A stretch of 64,000 nt of DNA, taken from positions 1 through 64,000 of the forward strand of contig JBEVJK010000042.1 in assembly GCA_040510195.1 (NCBI GenBank). Direction: 5' to 3'. Under the pieces are notes generated by a model, which worked only from the letters and a program-made list of their open reading frames with translations, was not told the DNA's origin and ran no database searches. Positions 41,670 to 49,864 of this stretch are shown here, one piece after another. How positions within the stretch are numbered: position 1 is the first letter of the stretch; every line of letters begins with the position of its first letter. This DNA is from JBEVJK01 sp040510195. GTDB lineage: Bacteria; Pseudomonadota; Alphaproteobacteria; Rhizobiales; Rhizobiaceae. Position numbers and translations under genes: made by a program.

Positions 41670-43322
41670 TCACATGTTGATGTAGACCGGCCCTTCGCCG
41701 CCCTGCGGCGGCACCCAGGTGATGTTCTGATTGGGGTCCTTGATGTCGCACGTCTTGCAGTGCACGCAGTTCTGGGCATTGATCACGAACTTCGCCTCGC
41801 CGCCCTCCTCGACCCATTCGTAGACGCCCGCCGGACAGTAGCGGCTCGACGGTCCGGCAAACACATCGTGCTCCGAGCGCCGCTGCAGGTCCATGTCGCG
41901 CACCTTGAGGTGAACCGGCTGATTTTCCTCATGATTTGTGTTGGAGAGGAACACCGAGGAAAGTCGGTCGAAGGTCAGCACCCCGTCGGCCTTGGGGTAG
42001 GCGATCGGCTGATGCTGCGAGGCTGCATCGAGTGACGCATAGTCCGGCTTGCCGTGCTTCATCGTGCCGAAGGGCGACATCGAGAACAGCGTGTTCATCC
42101 ACATGTCGAGGCCGCCGAGCATCACCCCCGCAATGGTGCCGAAGCGCGACCACAGCGGCTTGGCGTTGCGAACCCTGTGCAGGTCCTTGCCGATGTCGGA
42201 GTTTCGCCATGCCGCCTCGTAGCCCGCAAGCTCGTCCTGTGCGCGGCCCTCGGCGATCGCCGCCGCGGCGTGCTCGGCGGCCAGCATTCCCGATAGCACG
42301 GCGTTGTGCGAGCCCTTGATTCGCGGCACGTTGACGAAGCCCGCCGCGCACCCCACCAGCGCGCCACCCGGAAAGGTGAGCTTGGGCACCGACTGGAAGC
42401 CGCCCTCGGTGATCGCCCGCGCACCGTAGGAAAGCCGCTTGCCGCCCTCGAAGGTGCCGCGGATGGCGGGATGCGTCTTGAAGCGCTGAAACTCATCGAA
42501 GGGCGAAAGATAGGGGTTCCGGTAGTTCAAGTGGACGACGAAGCCGACCGCCACCTGGTTGTCCTCGAGATGATAAAGAAACGAACCGCCGCCGGTCTTC
42601 ATGTCGAGCGGCCAGCCGAACGAGTGCTGCACGAGCCCGGGCCTATGCTGCTCCGGCTTCACCTGCCAGAGCTCCTTGAGGCCGATCCCGTATTTGCCGG
42701 GTTCGCGGCCTTCCGCGAGTCGGTATTTGGCGATCAGCTCCTTGGCCAGCGAGCCGCGAGCCCCCTCGCCGATCAGCACGTATTTGCCGAGCAGCGCCAT
42801 GCCGGGCGTGTAGCCGGGGCCGGGCGTGCCGTCGCGCTCGATGCCCATGTCGCCGGTGACCACGCCCTTGACGGCGCCGGCTTCGTCGTAGAGCACGCCG
42901 GCTGCCGCAAAGCCGGGATAGATTTCGACGCCCAGCGCCTCGGCCTTGCCGGCCAGCCATTTGCAGACATTGCTGAGCGAAACGACGAAATTGCCGTGAT
43001 TGTTCATCAGCGGCGGCATCATGAAGTTGGGTAGCCGGAAGGAGCCGCTTCCCGTCAGCACGAGGAACCGGTCATCTGTGACCGCAGTCTTGAACGGGTG
43101 GTCGGCCTCGTCGCGCCAGCCTGGCAGGAGCCGGTCGATGCCGATCGGGTCGACGACCGCGCCGGACAGGATGTGCGCGCCGACCTCTCCGCCCTTCTCG
43201 AGCACCACGACCGAAAGGTCGGGCTGCAGCTGCTTCAGGCGGATCGCCGCCGAAAGCCCCGCCGGCCCGGCGCCGACGATCACCACGTCGAACTCCATGC
43301 TCTCGCGCTCGATTTCGTCCAT
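41670..43322 (-). CDS. Electron transfer flavoprotein-ubiquinone oxidoreductase
   Basis: 550 residues from ATG 43322 with GGAGGAGAG upstream. FAD site VVIVGAGPAGLSAAIRLKQL near residues 14-33 and HILSGAVVDPIGIDRLLPGW; the quinone and membrane-binding region includes GCAAGFVNVPRIKGSHNA and GLDMWMNTLFSMSPFGTMKH. The C-terminus binds one [4Fe-4S] cluster (CPAGVYEW then NCVHCKTCDIKDP). It takes electrons from reduced ETF and gives them to ubiquinone in the inner membrane, serving isovaleryl-CoA dehydrogenase (29668) and other acyl-CoA dehydrogenases. Single gene; no etfAB beside it. Confidence 0.95.
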   Translation of the reverse strand: MDEIERESMEFDVVIVGAGPAGLSAAIRLKQLQPDLSVVVLEKGGEVGAHILSGAVVDPIGIDRLLPGWRDEADHPFKTAVTDDRFLVLTGSGSFRLPNFMMPPLMNNHGNFVVSLSNVCKWLAGKAEALGVEIYPGFAAAGVLYDEAGAVKGVVTGDMGIERDGTPGPGYTPGMALLGKYVLIGEGARGSLAKELIAKYRLAEGREPGKYGIGLKELWQVKPEQHRPGLVQHSFGWPLDMKTGGGSFLYHLEDNQVAVGFVVHLNYRNPYLSPFDEFQRFKTHPAIRGTFEGGKRLSYGARAITEGGFQSVPKLTFPGGALVGCAAGFVNVPRIKGSHNAVLSGMLAAEHAAAAIAEGRAQDELAGYEAAWRNSDIGKDLHRVRNAKPLWSRFGTIAGVMLGGLDMWMNTLFSMSPFGTMKHGKPDYASLDAASQHQPIAYPKADGVLTFDRLSSVFLSNTNHEENQPVHLKVRDMDLQRRSEHDVFAGPSSRYCPAGVYEWVEEGGEAKFVINAQNCVHCKTCDIKDPNQNITWVPPQGGEGPVYINM

Positions 43323-43673
43323 CGACTCTCCTCCGCCGCTCGGCGTGCCGCCCTCGTTCGCCGGACGCCACCTCGCACGCGCTCCGTATCGCGTCCCGCC
43401 GGCGCCGATATGGCGCTTCGCTGTCCCTCGCCACCAACGTGGCCGCCCGGCGGCCCGCCGTCAACGCGGCTCCCTGCCGCTGCCCCGTTTTCGATGATTT
43501 GACCGGCGAAGTCGCCTCAGGTCTGCCGCACCCGCCTCCCCGGACTGGCCGGCCCGCCTGGCCGCCGTCAACGCAAGTCCGCGCAGTCGCTCGCTCTGAC
43601 GTAAGTTGGACGTCAAGTTCGGCCACCTCCGTTTCCCGTTTGCGATTCGGGCGAACTCGTCCATAGTCCCGCC
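43323..43673. other. 351-bp divergent intergenic region
   Basis: GC-rich spacer between ETF-QO and a divergent secreted-protein gene. Open frames here carry no family motif and no good ribosome site. Nothing structured was recognised beyond the presumed promoters. Confidence 0.5.
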
Positions 43674-44297
43674 ATGCGGCATCGCCTGACGAGGAACGGA
43701 GCGGCATGGCTGGTCGGCGCCGGGCTGCTCCTGGGCACAGGCGCGCCGGCGGGTGCCGAAGGCCAAACCTCCGCTCCGGGAATCTTTGCCGCCGGGGCCT
43801 ACACTTTTTCCGACGAGCTCGGCGGCTTCCACATTCTTTCGGCGCGGGGAACCGGCACCCGCAACGATCCGATCGTCATCCGCCAGGAGCTTGAATCCTC
43901 CAGCCCGGTCACCTTGGTGATCCGGGCCAACGGGCCGATCGAGCCCTACAGCAACGCGCGCGGCGTCGCCAACGGCTTTCTCCACGTGCGCGCCGAAGTG
44001 GTGAACAACAGCGGCCAGGCCTGGATCGAGTTCGAGTTCGAGCTGCAGGAGCAGCTGCGCAAGGCGAGCGTCTTCGGCGACGGCCTTTCCTTCGACCAGC
44101 GGCGTTCCGACAGCGACAACATCGGCTCGGACAGCTTTGCCGACTACAGTCGCGATTTCGAGCCCTATGACCGGCTCCTTTTCCGCAACGGCCGCGTCGA
44201 TCCGCGCAAGGGCGCGTCCTTCTCCTTCCTGATCACCGACTTCACGCCGCGCTGGCAGTTCTTCCTGGTGCTCGATCCACGCATCCCGTCCTCGTGA
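43674..44297 (+). CDS. Secreted protein of unknown function
   Basis: 207 residues from ATG 43674. Signal peptide at 1-28 (AAWLVGAGLLLGTGAPAGAE). The mature part is beta-rich: AYTFSDELGGFHILSARGTG, NDPIVIRQELESSSPVTLVI, FLHVRAEVVNNSGQAWIEFE and a C-terminal FSFLITDFTPRWQFFLVLDP. This looks like an immunoglobulin-like or jelly-roll beta-sandwich. No family is recognised. The stop overlaps a possible GTG start of the UDG gene (GTGA), so the two genes may be one unit. Confidence 0.75.
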   Translation: MRHRLTRNGAAWLVGAGLLLGTGAPAGAEGQTSAPGIFAAGAYTFSDELGGFHILSARGTGTRNDPIVIRQELESSSPVTLVIRANGPIEPYSNARGVANGFLHVRAEVVNNSGQAWIEFEFELQEQLRKASVFGDGLSFDQRRSDSDNIGSDSFADYSRDFEPYDRLLFRNGRVDPRKGASFSFLITDFTPRWQFFLVLDPRIPSS

Positions 44298-44371
44298 GGC
44301 ACCGGGTTCCCGGGCTCCGCATTCGTGCTATGGAAGCCCCAGCCGACACCGTTCGACCAAGCAGGACCGCC

Positions 44372-45217
44372 GTGCCGCATCGCTCCGACATTGCCGACCT
44401 GTTGCGCTTCTATGCCGAGGCAGGCGTCGACACGGCATTGGACGAGGTTCCCCGTGACCGGCTGGCGCCCCCCACCGCGGCGCCCTCGACGAGGATCCTG
44501 GACCGCCGTGCCGGGCCGGCCGACACCGCCTGGCAAGGCGAGGAGCCCGCCCCATTCGACCGGGCTCCGCCGGCTGCAAGCGCCATGCCGCGCGCCGCCG
44601 TTCCGGACGAGGCCCAGGCCGCCCTGGCGCGCGAGGCGGCGCGGAGCGCCGCCTCTCTCGACGAGCTTTACCGCACGCTCGCTGCCTTCGAAGGCTGCAA
44701 CCTGCGCTTCACCGCCAAGAACCTCGTCTTTGCCGACGGGAATCCGGCGGCGCCGCTGATGCTGGTGGGCGAGGCCCCCGGCCGCGACGAGGACCTGGAA
44801 GGCCTGCCCTTCGTCGGCCGCTCCGGCCAGCTGCTCGACCGCATGCTGGCGGCGATCGGCATCGACCGCCGCTCCGCCTACATCGCCAACGTCATTCCAT
44901 GGCGGCCGCCGGGCAACCGCACCCCGACGCCGCACGAAACCGAGATCTGCCGTCCGTTCGTCGAGCGCCAGATCGAGCTGGCGGCGCCCAGGGTGCTGGT
45001 GGCGTTGGGCGGTCCGTCGGCCAAGCTGCTGCTCGGTACCGCGGAAGGCATTCTGCGCCTGCGCGGCGGATGGCGCGTGCACCGCACGGCCGCAGGGCGG
45101 GAGATCCCGACCATGCCGACGCTCCATCCGGCCTATCTCTTGCGCAATCCGGCGCACAAGAAGCTCGCCTGGCGCGACTTCCTGGAGATCAAGGCGAAGC
45201 TCAGGGAGTTTGCCTGA
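44372..45217 (+). CDS. Uracil-DNA glycosylase, family 4 (UDGa)
   Basis: 281 residues from GTG 44372, chosen for CAGGA 5 bases upstream; GTG 44294 (overlapping the previous stop) and ATG 44330 are also in frame. A Pro/Ala-rich segment precedes the catalytic domain: FEGCNLRFTAKNLVFADGNP, MLVGEAPGRDEDLEGLPFVG (motif A, water-activating region), NVIPWRPPGNRTPTPHETEI with Cys following, and PTLHPAYLLRNPAHKKLAW (motif B His). Several Cys fit the [4Fe-4S] cluster of this family. It removes uracil from DNA to start base excision repair. Confidence 0.9.
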   Translation: MPHRSDIADLLRFYAEAGVDTALDEVPRDRLAPPTAAPSTRILDRRAGPADTAWQGEEPAPFDRAPPAASAMPRAAVPDEAQAALAREAARSAASLDELYRTLAAFEGCNLRFTAKNLVFADGNPAAPLMLVGEAPGRDEDLEGLPFVGRSGQLLDRMLAAIGIDRRSAYIANVIPWRPPGNRTPTPHETEICRPFVERQIELAAPRVLVALGGPSAKLLLGTAEGILRLRGGWRVHRTAAGREIPTMPTLHPAYLLRNPAHKKLAWRDFLEIKAKLREFA

Positions 45218-45260
45218 ACCGCGACCTTGCCTGAGCGCGCTCCGGCGGAGTGGCCCGACG

Positions 45261-45350
45261 ACTTCTCCGGACTTCGGCAACGTTCTCTTGACTTCGGCAA
45301 CGTTCTCTGGACTCCGACAAGATTCTCCGGCCTGTCGACTTTCTCCGGGC
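45261..45350. repeat. 20-bp tandem repeat in intergenic DNA
   Basis: Units of 20 bases at 45271-45290, 45291-45310 and 45311-45330 (consensus ACTTCGGCAACGTTCTCTGG; the third is diverged) with half-units before (45261-45270) and after (45341-45350). The first two differ at one position. The surrounding 45218-45516 gap has no supported gene: the open frame across it has no motif or ribosome site. Confidence 0.8.
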
Positions 45351-45516
45351 CGTCACCACTGCTGAACGGCGCGCGCCGAGCCCACGCTTGCGACCGCTTC
45401 GGGCCATGCCATTCACTGTCGACCCTCGCCGGACGTGGCGGCCGGACGTCGCCTCGACTGGCCGTTCCGAACCTGTGTCGCCCGGCTCCGGCCGACTCTG
45501 TCCAGCCACCGTTCTG

Positions 45517-46527
45517 CTAGGCAGCAATGCCCGGTGGGGCGAACAAGGTCCCCAGCGCTTCCGGCTGCAGCCATGTGTCGCCCGGCTTGTGGTGGAAGGC
45601 TGCCATGGCCGAGGCCAGCGACAGCGCCGCTCCGCCTCCGAAGCGCATAGCCTCGAACTGGCTGAACCGGAAGCTGTCACCGCCGGCTGCGTTGGCGACC
45701 GTGAAGCAGTCGCCCTCGCCGGAGAGGAGGTAGTCCGAGACCAGGCCGCTGAAGACAACCGTGTCCTGGCCGAGTCCGCCAGGCGCAAAGGCGCCGATGC
45801 CCCCGGTGAAAACCACGGTGTCGTCGAAGTCGCTGCCGGCAAAGGCGAGATCGTGGCCGGCGCAATAGTAGCCTCGAACGAACAAACTACGATACTGAAA
45901 CCCATAGCTGCACTGCGTAAACTGGCCCTGACGACGGGGGAAACACACGAAAAGATCGTCGAACCTGTCTGCTGAAAACGATACATAGTGGTCGAGATGA
46001 CTCACCATCTTCAAATCACGGCCTGGAATTCTGCGTAGGTCTTCGATATCGCTCGGAATCGTTGGCAAGGTCGCGGGCGATATGGGAGCGGGCTCTTTCA
46101 GCGTCACCTTGGCGATATAGTCGTCGAGCCACCACCCGAAACTTGGCCCGCCTTTCACGAGCACGGCGGCAATCGGCGGCAGTTGGTCGAGGGTTTTCCC
46201 GCGCCGTTCCGGCCACGGGATCGGCGACCCGTCGAGCTTCAGCCGGAAGAGTTCCGCATCCTGTCGTGTCCCCGAACCGGTCTCCCAGGGGTATTCGAGA
46301 TAGTCGACCGGGAAGCGGATGCGCACGTCCGTGTTCTGCCGCCCCGGATCCGGCCTTATGCCGCTGTCGGCGATGACGACCTCCATCATCTCGCCGGCAT
46401 TGTCGAAGGCGCTGCAGTCGCGCGCCGCCGCATGGCCGGTCGTCAGCGAAAGGATGAATGCGAAAAGGCGCTTCAAAATGGTCAAGCGCACCAGCTTGCG
46501 AAACGGCTGAAATTCGAAACGGCTCAA
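45517..46527 (-). CDS. Secreted orphan protein with RTX-like C-terminus
   Basis: 336 residues if TTG 46527 starts it; TTG 46476 would give a cleaner signal peptide (KRLFAFILSLTTGHAAARDC). Neither has a good ribosome site. The middle is polar with several Trp and Pro (PVDYLEYPWETGSG, GPSFGWWLDDYIAKVTL). Residues about 225-310 (DDTVVFTGGIGAF, QDTVVFSGLVSDYLLSGEGD, GGDSFRFSQFEAMRFGGG) look like the beta strands of RTX/hemolysin-type C-termini, though no GGxGxDxLx repeats remain. Composition is less GC-rich than its neighbours, so recent acquisition is possible. Not assigned to a family. Confidence 0.6.
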   Translation of the reverse strand: MSRFEFQPFRKLVRLTILKRLFAFILSLTTGHAAARDCSAFDNAGEMMEVVIADSGIRPDPGRQNTDVRIRFPVDYLEYPWETGSGTRQDAELFRLKLDGSPIPWPERRGKTLDQLPPIAAVLVKGGPSFGWWLDDYIAKVTLKEPAPISPATLPTIPSDIEDLRRIPGRDLKMVSHLDHYVSFSADRFDDLFVCFPRRQGQFTQCSYGFQYRSLFVRGYYCAGHDLAFAGSDFDDTVVFTGGIGAFAPGGLGQDTVVFSGLVSDYLLSGEGDCFTVANAAGGDSFRFSQFEAMRFGGGAALSLASAMAAFHHKPGDTWLQPEALGTLFAPPGIAA

Positions 46528-46706
46528 AAAATAACTGCTACGAACGAACCGGCATCAGAGCCGCGCCCAGCTCCTCTACCTAGCTCAATTCATACACCAA
46601 TGCGTTGCGCCCTGCAAGCTATTTCTCGCTCCGCGCGAGCCGTTTCATGGGGCGATTCACATTCCGTCCGCCACACCCTGCATTGCTTCCCGACGCGCCA
46701 GCCCCG

Positions 46707-48743
46707 TCAGTTCAGCCGCGCACCTGGCCGACGGCCCTTGGTGCGGATGATCCTGGCCAGCTTGAGCCGGGCTCCGTCGACGGGGAAGGTCTCCACCACG
46801 GCGGGCTCCTTCACCGTCGGGTTGGCGGCGATCGGCCGCTTCGCGGCAAGCCCGTCCTCGACCATCACCAGGCTGTCGTAGAAGGCCGCTCCCGATTCCG
46901 AGCGCGGCGGCTCGGCTTCGTGCATGATGCTGACCACCGTGATGCCGGGGCAATTGTCCTTGAGCGTCTGGTGGAAGGCGATGCGCGCCTCCGGGTCGAG
47001 CGCGCCGGTGGCCTCGTCGAGGAACAGGATACCGGGCTGCAGGACGAGCACGCGCGCCAGGGTCAGCTTCTGCTTCTGTCCGCCCGAAAGCACCTGATCC
47101 CATTGCTTGCCCTCGCGCCCTTCTTCGGCGAGGTATTCGATGAAGTCGCCCAGGCCCGCCTTGTGGAGCGAGGCCGCCACCTTGGCGTCGGAATGGTCGA
47201 GATGGCTGTCGGGCAGCGCCACCAGCTCCTTGAGCGTCAGCGGCGGCAGCTTGACGTCCTGCGCGGCGTAATAGCTGCGCACGCCCTCCGGGAAGGCGAC
47301 GTCGCCGTGCCCATACGGCCACAGGCCGTTGATCGCCTTCACCAGGCTGGTCTTGCCGCTGCCCGATTCGCCCTTGATCAGCGTCCACTCGCCGCGGCGG
47401 AAGCGCAGGTTCTCCACCGTCAGGAAAGGCCGCACGTCATGGCCCTGGTGCATCAGCTCGAGCTGCCTCACGGTGAGGCCGAACACCGGATGCTGGACGC
47501 CATACGTGAAATCGGAGCGGCCGGTGGTCCGGTAGAAGCTCTGCGGCTGCTGGACGGCCTCGATGGCTTCGGCGAGGTCGGTGATGCGTCGCGCATTGGC
47601 GCGCAAGGTGGCGATCGAAGGCATCACATGGATGAACCAGGAGCACTGCGCGATCAGCGAGTTCACCAGCTCGGCCCCGGTGATGTAGCCCTTGAGGTCG
47701 ATCTGGCCGTGCATGTAGGGCACCAGGCCGGGCGAATAGGCGATCACCCGCGCCGCCAGGAAATCGTAGATCAGCTCGAACGACATGTAGGTGGAGTTGA
47801 CCCAGTTGAGTCGCGTCCAGGTGCGGTCGATCCGGTGGTAGAGCCGGCCATGCATTGCTTTCTGCACGCCCTCGCCGCACGCGGCCGAGACATGGAAGCT
47901 GCGCCGCAGCAGCGTGGTGAGCTCGGCACGGTAGGTGCCTTCCGCCTGCTGCATGGCGATGGTCAGCCGCTCCAGCACGCCGCCGAGCTTGAGCGCGATC
48001 AGCGTGTTGACGGGCACGTAGAGGGCGACCGCCAGGAAGGCCAGCACCGCGCTGCCATAGCTGCCGAGAAACTCCAACCCGGCGACCTCTGTCGAGGTCT
48101 GCAGCAGCTTCTGGCCGACGAAGAACAGCGAGGCGACAACCCCCATCACGCCCATGGCGAGGCCGATGGCACCGCCCGTCATGCCCTTGATCGATTCCTG
48201 CACCCGCTGGTCGACGTTGTCCGGCGCTCCCTGCGGCCGCCCATCGGCCTCCTGCGCCCCGTGCTGCAGGTGATAGTGGGTGTGATTGTCGTCGAGCAGC
48301 GCGTCGTTGAAGCGCGCATTGAGCCAGCCGCGCCACTTGCGGTGCAACGTGCTGGAGAACAGGTTCCTGATGCCGACGAAGGCGATGTCCTTGAACACCA
48401 CCAGGAAGACCAGCAGTCCGGCGCTGGCGAGCAGTGAGCTAAGAGGCGTCAGGTTTCGCGGATCGTGGAAGAAGGCGATCGAGTTGACCAGCTCGCCGGA
48501 GGTCTCGGCAATCCATACGCTGGCTTTGCTGGACGCGGCGGTCAGGATCGCGATAATCGCCGTCAGGCCCCAGGCCTCCCTCCAGCGCTCCGAAAACCAG
48601 TAGGCTTGCATGAGCCCCCAGAAGTCTCGCATGGAGGAGACCGGGGTCGACGGCGGCGGACGCGAGCCCACCAGGCGCCGAGCGTAGAACAGAGATGGTA
48701 GAGGCCCTTCGGCCGTTACCCGAATCACGACAATCCCACCCAT
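46707..48743 (-). CDS. SbmA/BacA-type ABC transporter with fused ATPase
   Basis: 678 residues from ATG 48743 (AGGG lies too close, so the start is unsure; MRDFWGLMQAYW at residue 38 is where homology should begin). Residues 50-400 are a six-span SbmA/BacA-like membrane domain (WREAWGLTAIIAILTAAS, STLHRKWRGWLNARFNDALL, YHLQHGAQEADGRPQGAPDN, VDQRVQESI). The ATPase domain has Walker A KGESGSGKTSL, signature LSGGQKQKLTLARVL and Walker B GILFLDEATGALD. Such half-transporters work as homodimers, handling peptides or cobalamin-like or very-long-chain acyl compounds. BacA relatives matter for rhizobial symbiosis, but this is the YddA-like fused kind. Confidence 0.88.
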   Translation of the reverse strand: MGGIVVIRVTAEGPLPSLFYARRLVGSRPPPSTPVSSMRDFWGLMQAYWFSERWREAWGLTAIIAILTAASSKASVWIAETSGELVNSIAFFHDPRNLTPLSSLLASAGLLVFLVVFKDIAFVGIRNLFSSTLHRKWRGWLNARFNDALLDDNHTHYHLQHGAQEADGRPQGAPDNVDQRVQESIKGMTGGAIGLAMGVMGVVASLFFVGQKLLQTSTEVAGLEFLGSYGSAVLAFLAVALYVPVNTLIALKLGGVLERLTIAMQQAEGTYRAELTTLLRRSFHVSAACGEGVQKAMHGRLYHRIDRTWTRLNWVNSTYMSFELIYDFLAARVIAYSPGLVPYMHGQIDLKGYITGAELVNSLIAQCSWFIHVMPSIATLRANARRITDLAEAIEAVQQPQSFYRTTGRSDFTYGVQHPVFGLTVRQLELMHQGHDVRPFLTVENLRFRRGEWTLIKGESGSGKTSLVKAINGLWPYGHGDVAFPEGVRSYYAAQDVKLPPLTLKELVALPDSHLDHSDAKVAASLHKAGLGDFIEYLAEEGREGKQWDQVLSGGQKQKLTLARVLVLQPGILFLDEATGALDPEARIAFHQTLKDNCPGITVVSIMHEAEPPRSESGAAFYDSLVMVEDGLAAKRPIAANPTVKEPAVVETFPVDGARLKLARIIRTKGRRPGARLN

Positions 48744-48753
48744 TCCCTTTTTT

Positions 48754-48771
48754 TGTTACATCATCGTAACA
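48754..48771. promoter_or_regulatory. Inverted repeat upstream of the SbmA-type transporter
   Basis: TGTTAC (48754-48759), six bases, GTAACA (48766-48771): a perfect 6+6 palindrome 11 bases before the transporter start, in an AT-rich stretch. Its position over the promoter or leader suggests a repressor site. It does not fit the recalled Zur, Irr or RirA boxes. Confidence 0.45.
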
Positions 48772-48846
48772 CAATTTGATCCTATGGGAATCCCTAACTT
48801 CGGGTGGTTTGCCCCAGCCCTCCTGAATGGTGTCTTAATTCGTTAG

Positions 48847-48885
48847 AATTAACCCTGCGAATTAACCCTGCGGGTTAACCTTGCG
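48847..48885. repeat. Three 13-bp repeats carrying stops in all frames
   Basis: Units at 48847-48859, 48860-48872 and 48873-48885 (AATTAACCCTGCG, third unit GGTTAACCTTGCG). Read on the minus strand, each unit ends a coding frame with QG then TAA; because 13 is one more than a multiple of three, the stops at 48875, 48862 and 48849 cover all three frames. The first is the stop of the EamA gene. Confidence 0.85.
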
Positions 48886-49858
48886 GCGGGGTGAGCTTGC
48901 GCGCGGCGCCGCGTTTGAGCCCGAGTTGCCGCTCTCGCCAGATGATGAAGATGCCCGCCGCCACCACGATCGCGCCGCCTGCCAGCGTGTTCGCCGTCGG
49001 CTTGTCGCCGAACGCCGCATAGCCCACCGCGATGCCGAGCAGCATCGAGGTGTATTCGAACGGCGCCACCGTCGAGGCCTCGGCATGGCGGTAGGCCTCG
49101 GTCATCAGGATCTGGGCGATGCCGCCGCAGATGCCGGCTCCGACCAGCAGGGCAGCTTCCCTGGGGCCGAGCGATTCCCAGCCGAAGGGTAGGGTCAGCA
49201 GCCCGATGAGGCTGGCGGTCAGCGAGAACCAGAGCACGATGGTGGCCGTGCGCTCGCTGCGCACGAGGTTGCGGACGAGCAGCAGCGCCACCGCCGACAT
49301 GCCGGCCGCCACCAGGGCGGCCGCCACGCCGAGCGCCTGCGCGTCGTCGATGCCGCCTGGCGTGGCGAACAGCGTCAGGCTCGGCCATGAGATGACCAGC
49401 ACGCCGAACAGTCCGATCGCCACCGCGCTCCACCGGTAGATGCGGATCCGCTCGCCCAGGAACAGCGCGCTGAACACGACCACCAGCAGCGGCTGCGCAT
49501 AGTTCAGGGTGATCGCCTCCGGCAGCGGCAGCCGGGTGAGCGCGAAGAAGCCGAAGCCCATGGAGAACACCCCGACCAGCCCGCGCAGCAGATGGCCGAG
49601 CGGCCGGCGCGTGGCGAGCGCCGTATGCAGTTCGCGCCGCCACGCCAGGAAAGCGAGGATCGGGAACACCGCGAAGAACGAGCGGAAAAACACGATCTGG
49701 CCGGCTGGCAGCGCGCCGGCCGCCTTGATGCAGGTCGACATGCCCACGAACACCACGACGGACAGCACCTTGAGCAGGATGCCGGTCAGCGGGTTGCGCA
49801 GGTCGACCGGTTCCGCGGCCGCCGGCGGTTCCTCCTGCTCGCGCTCCCCCTCCCCCAT
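48875..49858 (-). CDS. EamA/DMT family exporter
   Basis: 327 residues from ATG 49858. Ten membrane spans in two EamA repeats (residues about 28-155 and 175-305): VFVGMSTCIKAAGALPAGQI, GFFALTRLPLPEAITLNYAQ, LFLGERIRIYRWSAVAIGLF and, in the second half, AYRHAEASTVAPFEYTSML and FGDKPTANTLAGGAIVVAAG. The family exports amino acids and other metabolites or imports nucleotide precursors; the substrate cannot be read from sequence. Its end lies in the 13-bp repeat. The CoxL-type gene is 6 bases upstream, so the two are probably cotranscribed. Confidence 0.9.
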   Translation of the reverse strand: MGEGEREQEEPPAAAEPVDLRNPLTGILLKVLSVVVFVGMSTCIKAAGALPAGQIVFFRSFFAVFPILAFLAWRRELHTALATRRPLGHLLRGLVGVFSMGFGFFALTRLPLPEAITLNYAQPLLVVVFSALFLGERIRIYRWSAVAIGLFGVLVISWPSLTLFATPGGIDDAQALGVAAALVAAGMSAVALLLVRNLVRSERTATIVLWFSLTASLIGLLTLPFGWESLGPREAALLVGAGICGGIAQILMTEAYRHAEASTVAPFEYTSMLLGIAVGYAAFGDKPTANTLAGGAIVVAAGIFIIWRERQLGLKRGAARKLTPPQG

Positions 49859-49864
49859 CTCGAC

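Noticed and set aside
45227..45520. A 97-codon plus-strand frame after the UDG gene
   Set aside because: It lacks a ribosome site and motif, and much of it is the 20-bp tandem repeat and GC-rich spacer.
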